Below, piece after piece: positions 17,750 to 26,891 of a DNA stretch of 64,000 nucleotides. Each line of letters begins with the position of its first letter. Positions within the stretch are counted from its first letter, which is position 1. Both the position numbers and the translations under genes were made by a program. The notes under the pieces are model-generated. The model did no database searches and was not told the origin of the DNA. It worked only from the letters and a program-made list of their open reading frames with translations. This DNA is from CAVQNQ01 sp963714205 (GTDB lineage: Bacteria > Acidobacteriota > Terriglobia > Bryobacterales > Bryobacteraceae): NCBI GenBank assembly GCA_963714205.1, contig CAVQNQ010000004.1, positions 186,001 through 250,000 on the forward strand, read 5' to 3'.

Positions 17750-19418
17750 ATGGCCGGCTCGACATTTAACCTTTTGCGCTGAAGGAACTTCTCGATGATT
17801 GTCACCGCGGCGATCTTCAATTGCCGGATTTTCAGCGCAGCTGGGTTTGGGACGAAGATCGCATAAAGAGCCTGATCGCTTCGGTTTCCAGGGCGTTTCC
17901 AGTCGGCGCATTGATGTCGCTCGAAACCGGCGGTCCAGTGAACTTCAAGCCGAGACCGGTCGAGGGCGTACCGTCCGAGGCGAAGCAGGTCACTCCTCAG
18001 CTTCTACTGCTCGACGGCCAGCAGCGGATGACTTCGCTCTATCAGGTCACACTGCGCGGCAAGGTGGTCGAGACGGTTACCCCGAAGAAGAAGAAGGTGA
18101 AGCGCTGGTTTTATATAGATCTTCGGAAGGCGCTCGATCCCACGGCTGATCGCGAAGAAGCGATTATCGGCATTCCGGAGGATCGGTTCATACGGGCCGC
18201 CTTCGGGCGTGAAGTGGTCCTGGATCTTGCCTCTGCGACGCAGGAGTACGCTTCCCTCATGTACCCAGTTTCTCAGGTGTTCGATTGGGACAACTGGCAA
18301 GACGGCTTCGACGACTATTGGGTCGGCGACCAGAATAAACCAACGCGCGACGAATTCCGAACGTTTAAGAAGCAAGTTCTGGAGAACTTCAAGAGCTATC
18401 ACGTGCCGGTCATCACGCTCGACCGGTCGACTTCCAAGGAAGCTGTATGCGTCGTTTTCGAGAAGGTCAATACCGGAGGCAAGGCGCTGGACGCATTTGA
18501 GCTCGTCACCGCAATGTATGCGGCTGCCGGCCACGAGTTGAGGAAGGACTGGTACGGCGACGACTCAAAAATGGGTCGGCATCGCCGCTTTGCGGAAACG
18601 CTTCGGCCCGCCGGTCAGGATGCCGGGATTATCGCTGGCGTTGGCAATACCGATTTTCTTCAGGCAGTTTCTCTGTTTCATACACGTGACCGCCGTCGCT
18701 TGGCTGAGAAAGCCGGGAAACAGGGCAAAGAGCTGCCTGCCGTTACGGGCAATCGCCAAGCGCTGCTGAATCTCCCCCTCGACGAATATAAGAAATATCA
18801 AACCCAGGTAGAGCAAGGCTTCGTGCGTGCGGCGAAGTTTTTGCACATGCTGCACATCTACCGTATCTTCGACCTTCCCTATCAGTCGCAAATCGTTCCG
18901 TTAGCGGCAATCCTTGCCGACATTGGCGAGGATTGGGAGCACGAGGCCAACCGGGCGAAACTGATCCAGTGGTATTGGAACGGCGTCTTCGGCGAGCTTT
19001 ACGGTTCGGCGGTCGAGACCCGTATAGCCCGCGATTTTATGGAAGTACCCGCCTGGCTGAAGGGTGGTCCCGAGCCCTCGACGGTCAGCGAAACTATGTT
19101 TCGGTCCGACCGGCTAAAAACAATGCGGATGCGTCTTTCCGCGGCCTACAAAGGCGTCAACGCTTTGCTGATGAAGGAAGGATCCCAGGATTTTCGGTCC
19201 GGCCAAAAATTCGACCATACCGTATTCTTTGGCGAGAATGTGGATATCCATCACGTCTTCCCGCAAGACTGGTGCAAGAAGCACGGCATCAAGCCGAGTA
19301 TCTACGATTCCATCATTAACAAGACGCCCCTTTCGTACCGTACAAACCGCATCATCGGTGGGGTTGCTCCATCGGAGTATATCGCCAGACTCGAGAAAGG
19401 AGACCAGAAGACGGCTCT
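17750..19418 (+). pseudogene. DUF262/DUF1524 (GmrSD-like) HNH protein, frameshifted and 3'-truncated
   Basis: GmrSD-type enzymes are NTP-dependent nucleases that attack modified phage DNA; related DUF262-HNH proteins occur in other defence systems. The DUF262 motifs LPDFQRSWVWDEDRI and LLLDGQQRMTSLYQ are near the N-terminus. The DUF1524 HNH motif NVDIHHVFPQDWCKKHG with LSYRTNRIIGG is near the C-terminus. The natural start MAGSTFNLL at 17750 is one frame away from the rest (shift at about 17770-17782). The C-terminus breaks off after ARLEKGDQKTAL, where the sequence turns into an antisense recombinase fragment. Probably inactive. Confidence 0.82.
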
Positions 19419-19622
19419 TGCGGCTCTTACCAACTGTTGCAGTCCGTCGCGGCCCGCAACTGATGCCGCCGATACCGCCCGATCTGCACTAACCAATTCC
19501 TCAACGACTTGCCACCCCTGCCGCAAGGCATATTCGCGGCATCGGCGAATCTGATCCTCTATGGAGCTTTCACGCTGCAGGTCTGAACTGTAGCGAGCGT
19601 AGATTGCGCACCGTTGCTTCAT
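19419..19622 (-). pseudogene. Serine recombinase, N-terminal fragment
   Basis: Encodes MKQRCAIYARYSSDLQRESS and continues through the resolvase catalytic domain to AASVAGRDGLQQLV, about 68 residues. It then runs antisense into the DUF262 gene. The Ser in ARYSSD is the usual catalytic position. The recombinase and zinc-finger domains are missing. The start overlaps the stop of the upstream ribbon-helix-helix gene (ATGA), so these two were an operon. Confidence 0.8.
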
Positions 19623-19837
19623 CGCCCATCACCTCTGCGCAAACCGTCCGGAATCTGCATCTTTAGCAGAGTCCGAAGACAGCCCCGGATAATCTCACTG
19701 GCCGTCGTCTCCATCCGCGCCGCGCACGCATTCAGAGCCTTATGTTCCGCTGTCGTCAGCAACAATTGCAATCGGCACGTTCGCCTCAGTGAAGCAGGTT
19801 TGCGCGGTCGCCCGATCTTCGCGGTTCTGGATCTCAT
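19619..19837 (-). CDS. Ribbon-helix-helix-like small DNA-binding protein
   Basis: 72 residues from MRSRTAKIGRPRKPASLRRT. The basic GRPRKP N-terminus, the strand CRLQLLLTTAEHKALNACAA and the helix METTASEIIRGCLRTLLK resemble CopG/Arc-type ribbon-helix-helix regulators. It sits directly upstream of, and overlaps, the recombinase fragment, so it probably regulated or assisted that element. Confidence 0.6.
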   Translation of the reverse strand: MRSRTAKIGRPRKPASLRRTCRLQLLLTTAEHKALNACAARMETTASEIIRGCLRTLLKMQIPDGLRRGDGR

Positions 19838-19896
19838 AATCGTAGGTCCTTGCGAACATATTATGAGCATAAAAAGCTCGGCTGCGCAAGGAGGAT

Positions 19897-20100
19897 CTAT
19901 CGGTCCCTAGCCTTTACAATGCTCTCAATGATGTGGTCGGCGATCATCGGCGCTATCCAGTCATTGATCAAGCCCTGGATCGCGATATCCGACACGGCAC
20001 CCGCCTGAATCTCAAGCGTCGCCTCGCTTCGGCGGGCTGCCGGCCCGAGTATTCTCGGCGCCGACCTACCACGAGATGAGGTACGTTTTGGAGGCCGCAT
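19897..20100 (-). CDS. Small hypothetical protein
   Basis: 67 residues from MRPPKRTSSRGRSAPRILGP. The N-terminus is basic, and the C-terminal half is amphipathic helix (DIAIQGLINDWIAPMIADHI). No family recognised. It shares strand and spacing with the adjacent small regulators of the integrated element. Confidence 0.4.
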   Translation of the reverse strand: MRPPKRTSSRGRSAPRILGPAARRSEATLEIQAGAVSDIAIQGLINDWIAPMIADHIIESIVKARDR

Positions 20101-20270
20101 GATAGACCGGGTCTGCCCCACAGAAACACTTAATAACTTCGGTGCGTGCGCGGGAGTTGTACTGGATGAAACGAGCTAGGCATTCATCACTTCTCCGCTG
20201 CACTCGCTGATAGTCATCCTCGGCGCCGGAAGGCTGCCCGGAGCTGGGCAGATTGCATGGATATCCCAAT

Positions 20271-20459
20271 TCAAGGGAGTCCGCCTAGCGAGCTGTGCTT
20301 TCCGCCCAGTTCCTTCAGTGCGCGTTTCGGTATCACCCATTTCTTACCTACCTTTTGGGCTCCAGGTATGCGCCCTGCGGCAAGCAGGTCATAAACATAC
20401 TTGACGGTGCAGCCTCGCTGCCGCGCCATGTCCGTAGGACTAATTTCATCGGCCTTCAT
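20271..20459 (-). CDS. Excisionase-like helix-turn-helix protein
   Basis: 62 residues starting MKADEISPTDMARQRGCTVK. The winged helix pattern ISPTDMARQRGCTVKYVYDLL-AGRIPGAQKVGKKWVIPKRAL is that of the excisionase/MerR-like DNA-binding family. Such proteins direct recombinase excision or act as small repressors. The gene lies among recombinase remnants, consistent with an integrated element. Confidence 0.78.
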   Translation of the reverse strand: MKADEISPTDMARQRGCTVKYVYDLLAAGRIPGAQKVGKKWVIPKRALKELGGKHSSLGGLP

Positions 20460-20568
20460 AGCTTTATCTAGCTTGTTGTTGTTGTCGTCTATATCGCATA
20501 ATACGGTTACGTCGGGTCGCCGTCACTAGCCGATCAGGGTAGTCAGCCCTGGCAATTTCGGGTATACA

Positions 20569-21291
20569 TTAAGGAACTGGAGACGTAACCCTGGCTCTTG
20601 GAGGTAGGAGCGATGGAATGAGTTCACCGGGTGGACATTGAAGAGCCGCCGCCAGTTTCCCAATCGTGTCGGTACGAACGGGATAACCGCGTTTGACCTT
20701 ATAGACCTGCTTTATGTCCAATTCCGCCTGCGCTGCCAGACTTTCCATGGTCCACCCCTTTTTACGCCTCAATCGTTCGATGATCTGGGCCGGCGTCTCG
20801 CGCCCGGATACAGCCGCAAGTCGTCCGGGAGTACCAGATGGCGCAATTCGCTGTTCTTCCCAATGGATGACCCTCGTCTTGATCGCTGCCGAGATCAACG
20901 GATGATCGTGCGGCACTGGCAATGCCCGGCGCACCAGGGGAGCCACCACTCGCTCTAGCCGTTCGGAATATGCTTCTGGATCCGCATCGACAGCTAGATA
21001 CTCGGCAGCGACGACGTCGAACAGCAGAGTATAGGCGTGGATTGCGGCGTTGCGGTACGCGCGCTGTGCTGACTTTAGGGCGCTCACGCGTTCCGAGCGG
21101 ATAACAGCTTTGCCTCTTAGGCGTGAGTTCACACCGCCGATGAAGTGACTCCACGCTTCATAGGTGCTGTCTAGCAGGATATCGGTGGCAAGGAGCTGGG
21201 CCGTTCGAATACTGGTGCGCGCGTCGTGTGTGAGGTCGGGTAGGTCCCGCAACAGCGCGGAAGCCTGGTCTGGGCGGCCTATCGTGTCCAC
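20569..21291 (-). CDS. Hypothetical protein with C-terminal XRE-type helix-turn-helix
   Basis: 240 residues. The N-terminal 160 are helical without a known family. The C-terminus (about 165-230) is an XRE HTH: IIERLRRKKGWTMESLAAQA, ELDIKQVYKVKRG and TIGKLAAALQCPPGELIPSL. It is probably a regulator of the surrounding element. An overlapping upstream frame (21279-21626) is not convincing as a gene. Confidence 0.68.
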   Translation of the reverse strand: MDTIGRPDQASALLRDLPDLTHDARTSIRTAQLLATDILLDSTYEAWSHFIGGVNSRLRGKAVIRSERVSALKSAQRAYRNAAIHAYTLLFDVVAAEYLAVDADPEAYSERLERVVAPLVRRALPVPHDHPLISAAIKTRVIHWEEQRIAPSGTPGRLAAVSGRETPAQIIERLRRKKGWTMESLAAQAELDIKQVYKVKRGYPVRTDTIGKLAAALQCPPGELIPSLLPPRARVTSPVP

Positions 21292-21626
21292 TGCCTCACC
21301 GACGTTGCGAGTGACCGACAGTGCGAGGCCTGCCGGCGATCGTAAGCCGAGTCGAACTCGTCGCAGCTTCCGTGTTTCCGTTCTCTTGCAGCGAGACAGT
21401 CCCCGGTGGCCACTCGACGCAGCAGCACTACGGGCGACTCGTGGTCTGTATGGAGCAGCGCCGTAGCAGCAATCGAGGTATGAAACACAGACGCGGCGGT
21501 CACGCCCTCACCTCCGGCTCTTGGGAGCCAATTGATGGGTTGATACGGGCCACGCGCTAAAGTGCGCTCGATGAGCCAGCACCAGTCGGCGGAGGCATCC
21601 CCCGGCAGGAGATAGACATCAACCAC

Positions 21627-22199
21627 GGTCGAAATTGTTTTCGGGGGCCATCAGCCACATTCGAACGTGGCTTCGGCCGTATAAGTGGGTCAGTCGTGGC
21701 GCAGAGAAGACTGACTATTGACCGCCAGTTGGCGCCTGCGCGCAGAGCATCCGAAACGAATCCCGAACGGCTCAGATTGAGCCGATGGGTTAGAACTTAA
21801 TCATCGTGTATTAAGTTGCTTCTTTATTTAAAGCGTCTCTCGGATACCGGAGCAAACAGGCACGAACAAAAAGACAAGTCAACTATACACCGAAGCGTTT
21901 TCGAATTCAAGTGGGCACTTGGGAGACAGTGGATATTTGGAAGAACCGTTGGTCAGCGTGTTTTAGAATGGACTCCCGCCCATCGGCACATCGATCTCCG
22001 GGCCGACTTGAAGCGAAACTTCCCGAGTTTCGACGGCGGGTGAGACGGCTAGGCGGAGCCCCCTTGAGGTGGCAGTGGCGACGTCGCCCTCGACTTACAG
22101 CGCACGCAGGCCGTGCGTGAAACCGGCAGGCACTTTGATGGAATGGGACTACGCAGTTCAGAACCTCGAACCGAGATGTCCGATGACCATCCAAACCTC
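21627..22199. other. Gap without a supported gene
   Basis: About 570 bases of lower GC content, with AT-rich tracts such as TTAATCATCGTGTATTAAGT near 21800. Neither strand gives a convincing protein. It may be a relic of the integrated element. Confidence 0.4.
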
Positions 22200-22343
22200 T
22201 CATTCAACCTTCTTCGGGCGCCCGCGCTTCAGCTTACCTGCAGGGACATCCCAATCGTGCTCTTTGCACTTCGGGCAGCGAACGGGCCGGCCTTCGATGC
22301 GCTTTACCCAAACGTGGGCGCATCGGAGGCACTCACAAATCAT
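22200..22343 (-). CDS. Zinc-ribbon miniprotein with AT-hook-like tail (47 residues)
   Basis: Starts at ATG 22343. Two Cys pairs (residues 5-8 CLRC and 23-26 CPKC) form a zinc ribbon, and the C-terminus KLKRGRPKKVE has an AT-hook-like GRP core. Zinc ribbons of this type are common in phage and plasmid genomes. It is divergent from the gene at 22478 across a region with two 12-bp palindromes, which suggests shared control. Confidence 0.65.
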   Translation of the reverse strand: MICECLRCAHVWVKRIEGRPVRCPKCKEHDWDVPAGKLKRGRPKKVE

Positions 22344-22366
22344 GCTCTTGGGTATTGGCACGTCAG

Positions 22367-22417
22367 CTATTATGATAGGCTATTTTTCTATTGACGTAAA
22401 GAAGGCTATCATGATAG
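22367..22417. promoter_or_regulatory. Divergent promoter region with paired 12-bp palindromes
   Basis: CTATTATGATAG at 22367-22378 and CTATCATGATAG at 22406-22417 are near-identical palindromes 39 bases apart. Between them TTGACG (22391-22396) could be a -35 box for the rightward gene, with the -10 region (around 22414) covered by the second palindrome. This is the layout of a repressor-controlled divergent promoter. The repressor is not identified. Confidence 0.55.
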
Positions 22418-22477
22418 ACTGATTATGGCTTGAGAATAATGACGTGGCGAGATCGGAACCGCAGGAAGGAAATCCCC

Positions 22478-23212
22478 ATGGAGAAGTTGACGTTCACACC
22501 GAACATTCCCGTCCAGGTTGCCCTTCGGTTTCCAGACGGCAAGCTGGTCGAAGGACGCTTCGGAGACCAGGTCTTCTACACCACCACGGACGGTAAGGCC
22601 ATGTATCTGGATATGGTCGTAGCCGCCAAAATCAATCAACTCGGTATTCAAGCGCGAGAGCCATTCTTCGTTTGCAAGCGCTCGACAGGCCGGAAGGGAG
22701 AACCGGTGCTGTGGGACGTCTACCGGCTGGAAGAGGCCGTCGTGCCTCAGCAGCCTCAACCCACGCCAACGCAGATGACCGGCATTGACGAAACCGACAT
22801 CGAGCGTCAGGTGCGGGCGGAAGTAGCGGCGCGGGTCGCGAAGCAAGTGGCCGCCAATCAGGCCGGAGCGAGTGTTACAGCACCCGCCCCGGCGGTAACA
22901 GCAGCCTCTCAGCCGCCATACTCCAACGGCAATGGTAGCAAACCCAACGGCGGCCCGCCGGCCCCGCTGAACGGGAACGGCAATGGCACAAATGGAGCCA
23001 TGAGGCCGTATGCCGCGATCGCCATTTCAATCCCGCCCCTTAAGGTCCCTTTCAACCGGGCATTCACCGAGGTCGTTCAGATCGTCCAGAACGGTCTGAA
23101 GGAAACCGGCGAGCAGTGGAGCGACCAAGCTCGTCAGGATGCGGTTTCCACTATTCTCATCGCGGCCACCAAGGAGGGCTGGATCGGGCCGTGGGAAAGG
23201 CAGGCCAGGTAA
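22478..23212 (+). CDS. Hypothetical protein with Ala/Asn/Gly-rich linker, partner of a RecB-type nuclease
   Basis: 244 residues from ATG 22478, preceded by AGGAAGGA. The N-terminal domain of about 75 residues (KLTFTPNIPVQVALRFPDGK) ends in a segment resembling small OB-fold or beta-barrel proteins. Next come a helix (ERQVRAEVAARVAKQVA), a Gly/Asn/Pro-rich linker, and a C-terminal helical domain (PFNRAFTEVVQIVQNGLKET). The stop overlaps the start of the nuclease gene (TAATG), so the two are translationally coupled. The modular layout suggests a DNA-binding or recruitment factor, by inference only. Confidence 0.6.
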   Translation: MEKLTFTPNIPVQVALRFPDGKLVEGRFGDQVFYTTTDGKAMYLDMVVAAKINQLGIQAREPFFVCKRSTGRKGEPVLWDVYRLEEAVVPQQPQPTPTQMTGIDETDIERQVRAEVAARVAKQVAANQAGASVTAPAPAVTAASQPPYSNGNGSKPNGGPPAPLNGNGNGTNGAMRPYAAIAISIPPLKVPFNRAFTEVVQIVQNGLKETGEQWSDQARQDAVSTILIAATKEGWIGPWERQAR

Positions 23213-24023
23213 TGGCAGCCGCTCGCGTCCTCGCCATCGAATCCGAACCGGGGGATATCCTATCCCCCTCTACCTGCAACGGCTACCTCGGCTGTTCAGC
23301 CAAAGTGTATTTCCGCAAGGTGGCCAAACTCCCTGACCCGCCCACGGGCTCGCTCACCATGGGATCCGCCGTCCACGCGGCCATCGGCACCAACTTCGAG
23401 CAGAAGCTCGATACCCGCCAGGATCTCGAGCCGCTGGCGTCCAGGCCATCTACCTCGACGCCTGGGACCGCCTGGTGAAGGGAGAACACGAGAAAGGCTC
23501 GTTCCCCACGGAATTCCGCGAGGATGAGAACCCCGCGGAACTGAAGGCGCAAGGCCTGGCTCTCACGCTGAAGTACCTGGAGGAGGTCTGCCCGGAGGTC
23601 GAGCCGGCCGCCGTCGAAGCCCACGTCGCCGGCAGGATCGGCGGAGTGCTGGTCCACGGCTACATCGACCTGATGGATACCTCCGGACGCATCATCGACT
23701 TGAAAACGGCTGCCCGCAAGCCGAGCGAGATCGGTTCCGATTATAGGTTCCAGGTGGCGACCTACTCTCAACTGATGACCGGGGCCAGCGGCGAAGCGCG
23801 CGTGGACACCCTGGTGAAAACCAAGACGCCCCAGCTCGTGCAGTTGACCTGCAAGGTGGAACAGTCCGACATGGACGCGACGGCCCGACTGTACCCGCTG
23901 GTTCAGCAGTCCATCAGGGCTGGCGTGTGGCTGCCGAACCGCGGCAGCAATCTCTGCAGCCGGAAGTACTGCTCCTTCTGGCGGGCGTGTCAGGACGCGT
24001 TTGGTGGGAAAGTCTCGGCTTGA
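23212..24023 (+). pseudogene. PD-(D/E)XK (RecB/Cas4-like) nuclease, frameshifted
   Basis: Signature elements are LSPSTCNGYLGCSAKVYFRK and MGSAVHAAIG (motif I), then VHGYIDLMDTSGRIIDLKTA, which holds the catalytic Asp and D-x-K, then the Q motif FQVATYSQLM, and a final Cys-rich CSRKYCSFWRAC. The Cys spacing resembles the Fe-S clamp of Cas4/AddB-type nucleases. The frame breaks at about 23438-23445: VQAIYLDAWDRLVKGEHEK continues in the next frame. The shift is due to one missing base; if real, the enzyme is dead. Coupled to 22478-23212. Confidence 0.78.
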
Positions 24024-24342
24024 TTACCTTCCTAAGCTCTGGGTCTGCCGGGCATTTTCACGGCAGACCTATGCGTCCGCCGAATGCCTTTGTCACTTCC
24101 GAAAGGGCCCGGATCCCCGGGGACGGGAAATTGAAACCTCCTCGCGAGCAGGCCCTTCAATAAAGCTCCCGGTTGGTCTGGTAAGCGCGAGTACCGGCCG
24201 GCGGCCGCGGCGGTTCCCACAAACGTCCGGACGCCCGCTCCGCATTTTCTCCGTCCTGCTCACTGAGCCAACCCCTGGCTGGCGCTGTCGGCAGCGTGGC
24301 GCAAAGGTTGGGGGGCGGGCGCGCCCCGCGGACTATACAGGC

Positions 24343-24926
24343 ATGCGAGCCGCCATTTACGCCCGAGTCAGCACCAAAGACAAGGGCCAGGACACCGAGA
24401 ACCAGCTCGTGCAGCTCCGCGAGTACGCCCGGCGCCAGCAGTGGGAGATCACCTGCGAATACATCGACCACGAAAGCGGCAAGACCGGAGACAGGGACGC
24501 CTTTTGGCAACTGTTCGCGGCGGCGTCGAGGTGCAAGTTCGACGTTGTGCTGGTCTGGGCGCTAGACCGCTTCACCCGCGAGGGCGTGTATGAGACGTTC
24601 AACCACATCCACCGCCTCACGGGCTACGACGTGCAGTTCGAGAGCCTGACAGAACCGCACTTCCGCACCACCGGACCGGCCGGTGAGCTGATGCTGGCGA
24701 TCGCGGCGTGGATCGCCAAGCAGGAGCGCATCCGCATCTCGGAGAGGACCAAGGCCGGGGTCGCTCGAGCCCGCAGCCAGGGCAAGCACTGCGGGCGCCC
24801 GGCCAAAGTCTTCCGGAGGACCAAGCGATGGAGATGCGCCAGGCGGGGATGAGCTGGCGCGCCATCGCCGCCCAGCTCGGGGTCAGCTTTATGACCGTCA
24901 AAAGGGCCGTCCAGGGGCGTAACTAA
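24343..24926 (+). pseudogene. Resolvase/invertase-type serine recombinase, frameshifted before the HTH
   Basis: Starts MRAAIYARVSTKDKGQDTEN, with catalytic Ser in ARVST, and keeps DVVLVWALDRFTREG and the E-helix region IAKQERIRISERTKAGVARA. After GKHCGRPAKVFR the frame shifts at about 24818-24830. The Hin-like HTH (MRQAGMSWRAIAAQLGVSFM, TVKRAVQGRN) is encoded one frame away, to 24926. The catalytic domain is intact but is unlinked from its DNA-binding domain unless the shift is a sequence error. The 300 bases upstream hold no gene. Confidence 0.82.
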
Positions 24927-25193
24927 AGCCCCACTTTTCCAGGGCGAATCCGTAAAGCAATCAAAAGACAAGACACTGCGGCTCTGAGTGTATCCGAAAC
25001 GAACGGTTTGGTTCCAGAGTTCGGGGCCTTGAAGAAAACGGGTGCCGTTCAAAACACCTGGCGCCGTTACAACTTGGCTCCCTTATCCACCTTCTTACCG
25101 CCTTGACGAGCCAAAGGTCTTCGAGGCGCTGCGGAACGCCCGGCGGCACCAACAGCCCTTCACTTTCCCCTTTTTTCCATAAAAAAACGCAGT

Positions 25194-25499
25194 TCAGCGT
25201 AAGGGGGCGAGCGCCTCGCGGAACGCTCGAAAGGCCCGTTGTACTGCCTCTGGGTCCGTGGCGCCAATCGCAGCGCGCACGTCGTGGGGTATGATCCCCG
25301 CCAGCAGACACAGGTAATCCGGGTCGAGCTCGAGCGCGCTGGCGAAGCGCTGGAGCAGGTACTCGCCGGGCGGGTAGCGTCGGCCCTTCTCAATATCGTT
25401 GACATACGAGCCAGAAATCTCAAGCAACACGGCCAGGTAGCTTTGTCTCCAGCCCTTCTCCTGGCGTGCGGCGGCGACGTAATATCCGAAGCTCGTCAT
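25194..25499 (-). CDS. XRE-family transcriptional regulator
   Basis: 101 residues. The HTH spans about 8-65: FGYYVAAARQEKGWRQSYLA, LLEISGSYVNDIEKGRRYPP and LQRFASALELDPDYL. The C-terminal 30 residues (AIGATDPEAVQRAFRAFREA) are helical. It is a typical small repressor of a mobile element. The region 24927-25193 has no gene. Confidence 0.8.
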   Translation of the reverse strand: MTSFGYYVAAARQEKGWRQSYLAVLLEISGSYVNDIEKGRRYPPGEYLLQRFASALELDPDYLCLLAGIIPHDVRAAIGATDPEAVQRAFRAFREALAPLR

Positions 25500-25939
25500 C
25501 GATCAATTGAGGGCGTGCCGGATCAGGTGCACCCTCGCTCCCCTTCAACTATTCTCAGGGAGTTGCGCGGATTTTTGTGATCACTTGCGCCCACCTTTTC
25601 GCGCATGGAAAGGCAAAAGCGCCCAAGAGCGCCGAAGCCGCCTCCATTTTTCCGCTTGAACAATAAAGAAATACCGGAGTGCGACTAAGATCTGGGAGAA
25701 TTCGGTAACCCACTTAGATTCAAAAACTTGCGCGCGGCCTCTTTTGATTACAAGATCACAACGTCTTGAGCGGACCGGAAAAACGGTATGTCGTATTCCA
25801 GCAATCGTCTTATTTTCAGCAAGATGGAACGCGCGATGAATTTCCCCCCGCCTGCCCCCGTTCAGCCGCCACGCGCGGCGGCCGGCGCGGCGTACGAATG
25901 CACCTCGCGTACAAGCGTCGGGCGTCATATCGCTGGCGC

Positions 25940-26276
25940 GGGTGATCTTGTGCACCAGCTCGCCCAGGTCCGCCATAACCTTCCCGCCGCAGCTCTTGAA
26001 CTTCAGCGCGCCGTCGATCATGTGCTCGGCGCCGATGGTGAAGTCGATCAGGTCTTGCGGGTCAACGCCCGAGTTCAGCGTCGAGCCGTTGTACTTCGCG
26101 CGCAAGCGATCGCGCTCCGCGGGCGGCGCTTCCGTGCCCTTCGCCAGTGCCGAGCCGCGGCTCGCCGCGAGCGCGGCTTTGACTTGCGCGGTAATTTGCT
26201 CGGGAGTGAGGCCGGCCGCCGCGGCGGAGGGGGTAGGAGTTGGCGCGGGTGGTGCGCCTGGGCAATGAAACTCGGG
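25940..26276 (-). pseudogene. Remnant of a phage-like hypothetical gene
   Basis: The minus strand is open without a start codon and reads a Pro/Ala-rich lead, then LTPEQITAQVKAALAASRGS, YNGSTLNSGVDPQDLIDFTI and GGKVMADLGELVHKITRASD. The codon pattern is gene-like to about 25940 and random after it. The lack of a start just below the stop of the preceding minigene suggests an indel. Function unknown. Confidence 0.4.
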
Positions 26277-26282
26277 GAGGCC

Positions 26283-26402
26283 TTAGCTCTTGAAGTTGCG
26301 GTGCGGGTTCTCTTTGAGCAGCAGCTCCGGCCGGCCCGCGTACCGTGCTACTGCTGCCTGAGCTTGACGGCCCGCGTAGTCCGCCTTCTCCTTCAGTGTC
26401 AT
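26283..26402 (-). CDS. Phage-like minigene B (39 residues)
   Basis: Starts at ATG 26402 behind a very strong TAGGAGGAATT Shine-Dalgarno eight bases upstream. The product is MTLKEKADYAGRQAQAAVAR followed by a short basic tail. The AxYAGRQAQ pattern resembles ADFIARQAQ in minigene A, so the two may be related. Unknown function. Confidence 0.55.
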   Translation of the reverse strand: MTLKEKADYAGRQAQAAVARYAGRPELLLKENPHRNFKS

Positions 26403-26417
26403 CCGGTCGAATTCCTC

Positions 26418-26549
26418 CTAAGGGAGGTTCGGAATCAACGGCGGGGGTTCGGTCTGAGCCTGCCGGGCTATAAAGTCCGCCTGTTCCTTCGGCAGCGTCC
26501 GGTAGGGTTCGTTGTTGGTCGTATTGCTCAAGTCGGCCTCAAAGCCCAT
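26418..26549 (-). CDS. Phage-like minigene A (43 residues)
   Basis: Starts at ATG 26549 (MGFEADLSNTTNNEPYRTLP) with AAGGGAG upstream, and ends 15 bases before minigene B. It is hydrophilic with no known domain. Two tiny genes with strong ribosome-binding sites in tandem look like a phage or element operon on the minus strand. The region 26550-26891 contains no convincing gene. Confidence 0.5.
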   Translation of the reverse strand: MGFEADLSNTTNNEPYRTLPKEQADFIARQAQTEPPPLIPNLP

Positions 26550-26891
26550 CGTAGACTCCCTTCCGCGTGAGGTCAATGGTTCCTGGCTGTACTCCGGCTG
26601 CCTTGGAGTTTTCGAAGTATGAAATCCGGCGGCGCTGCCCGCGGCGCGTAAGCGCAATCGGAAGAAGTCGCGGCGGGAGACCGAGTAGCGGGCCTACCGA
26701 AGGCCGGGCGCGCGGCGGCCGGCGGCGCTGTGTGACCGCGGCGAATTCGACCGCGCGGGACCGATCCAGACCTTTCGTTGAGGTTATAAAAGGGAGCAGC
26801 ACGTCACTCCGAGCGCGCCGCCGGCCGGAAACCGCCGCTGTTTCCCTCATTTCTCCATCCGTAAGTCTGAAGCGCAACCCGGAGCGGGCTA

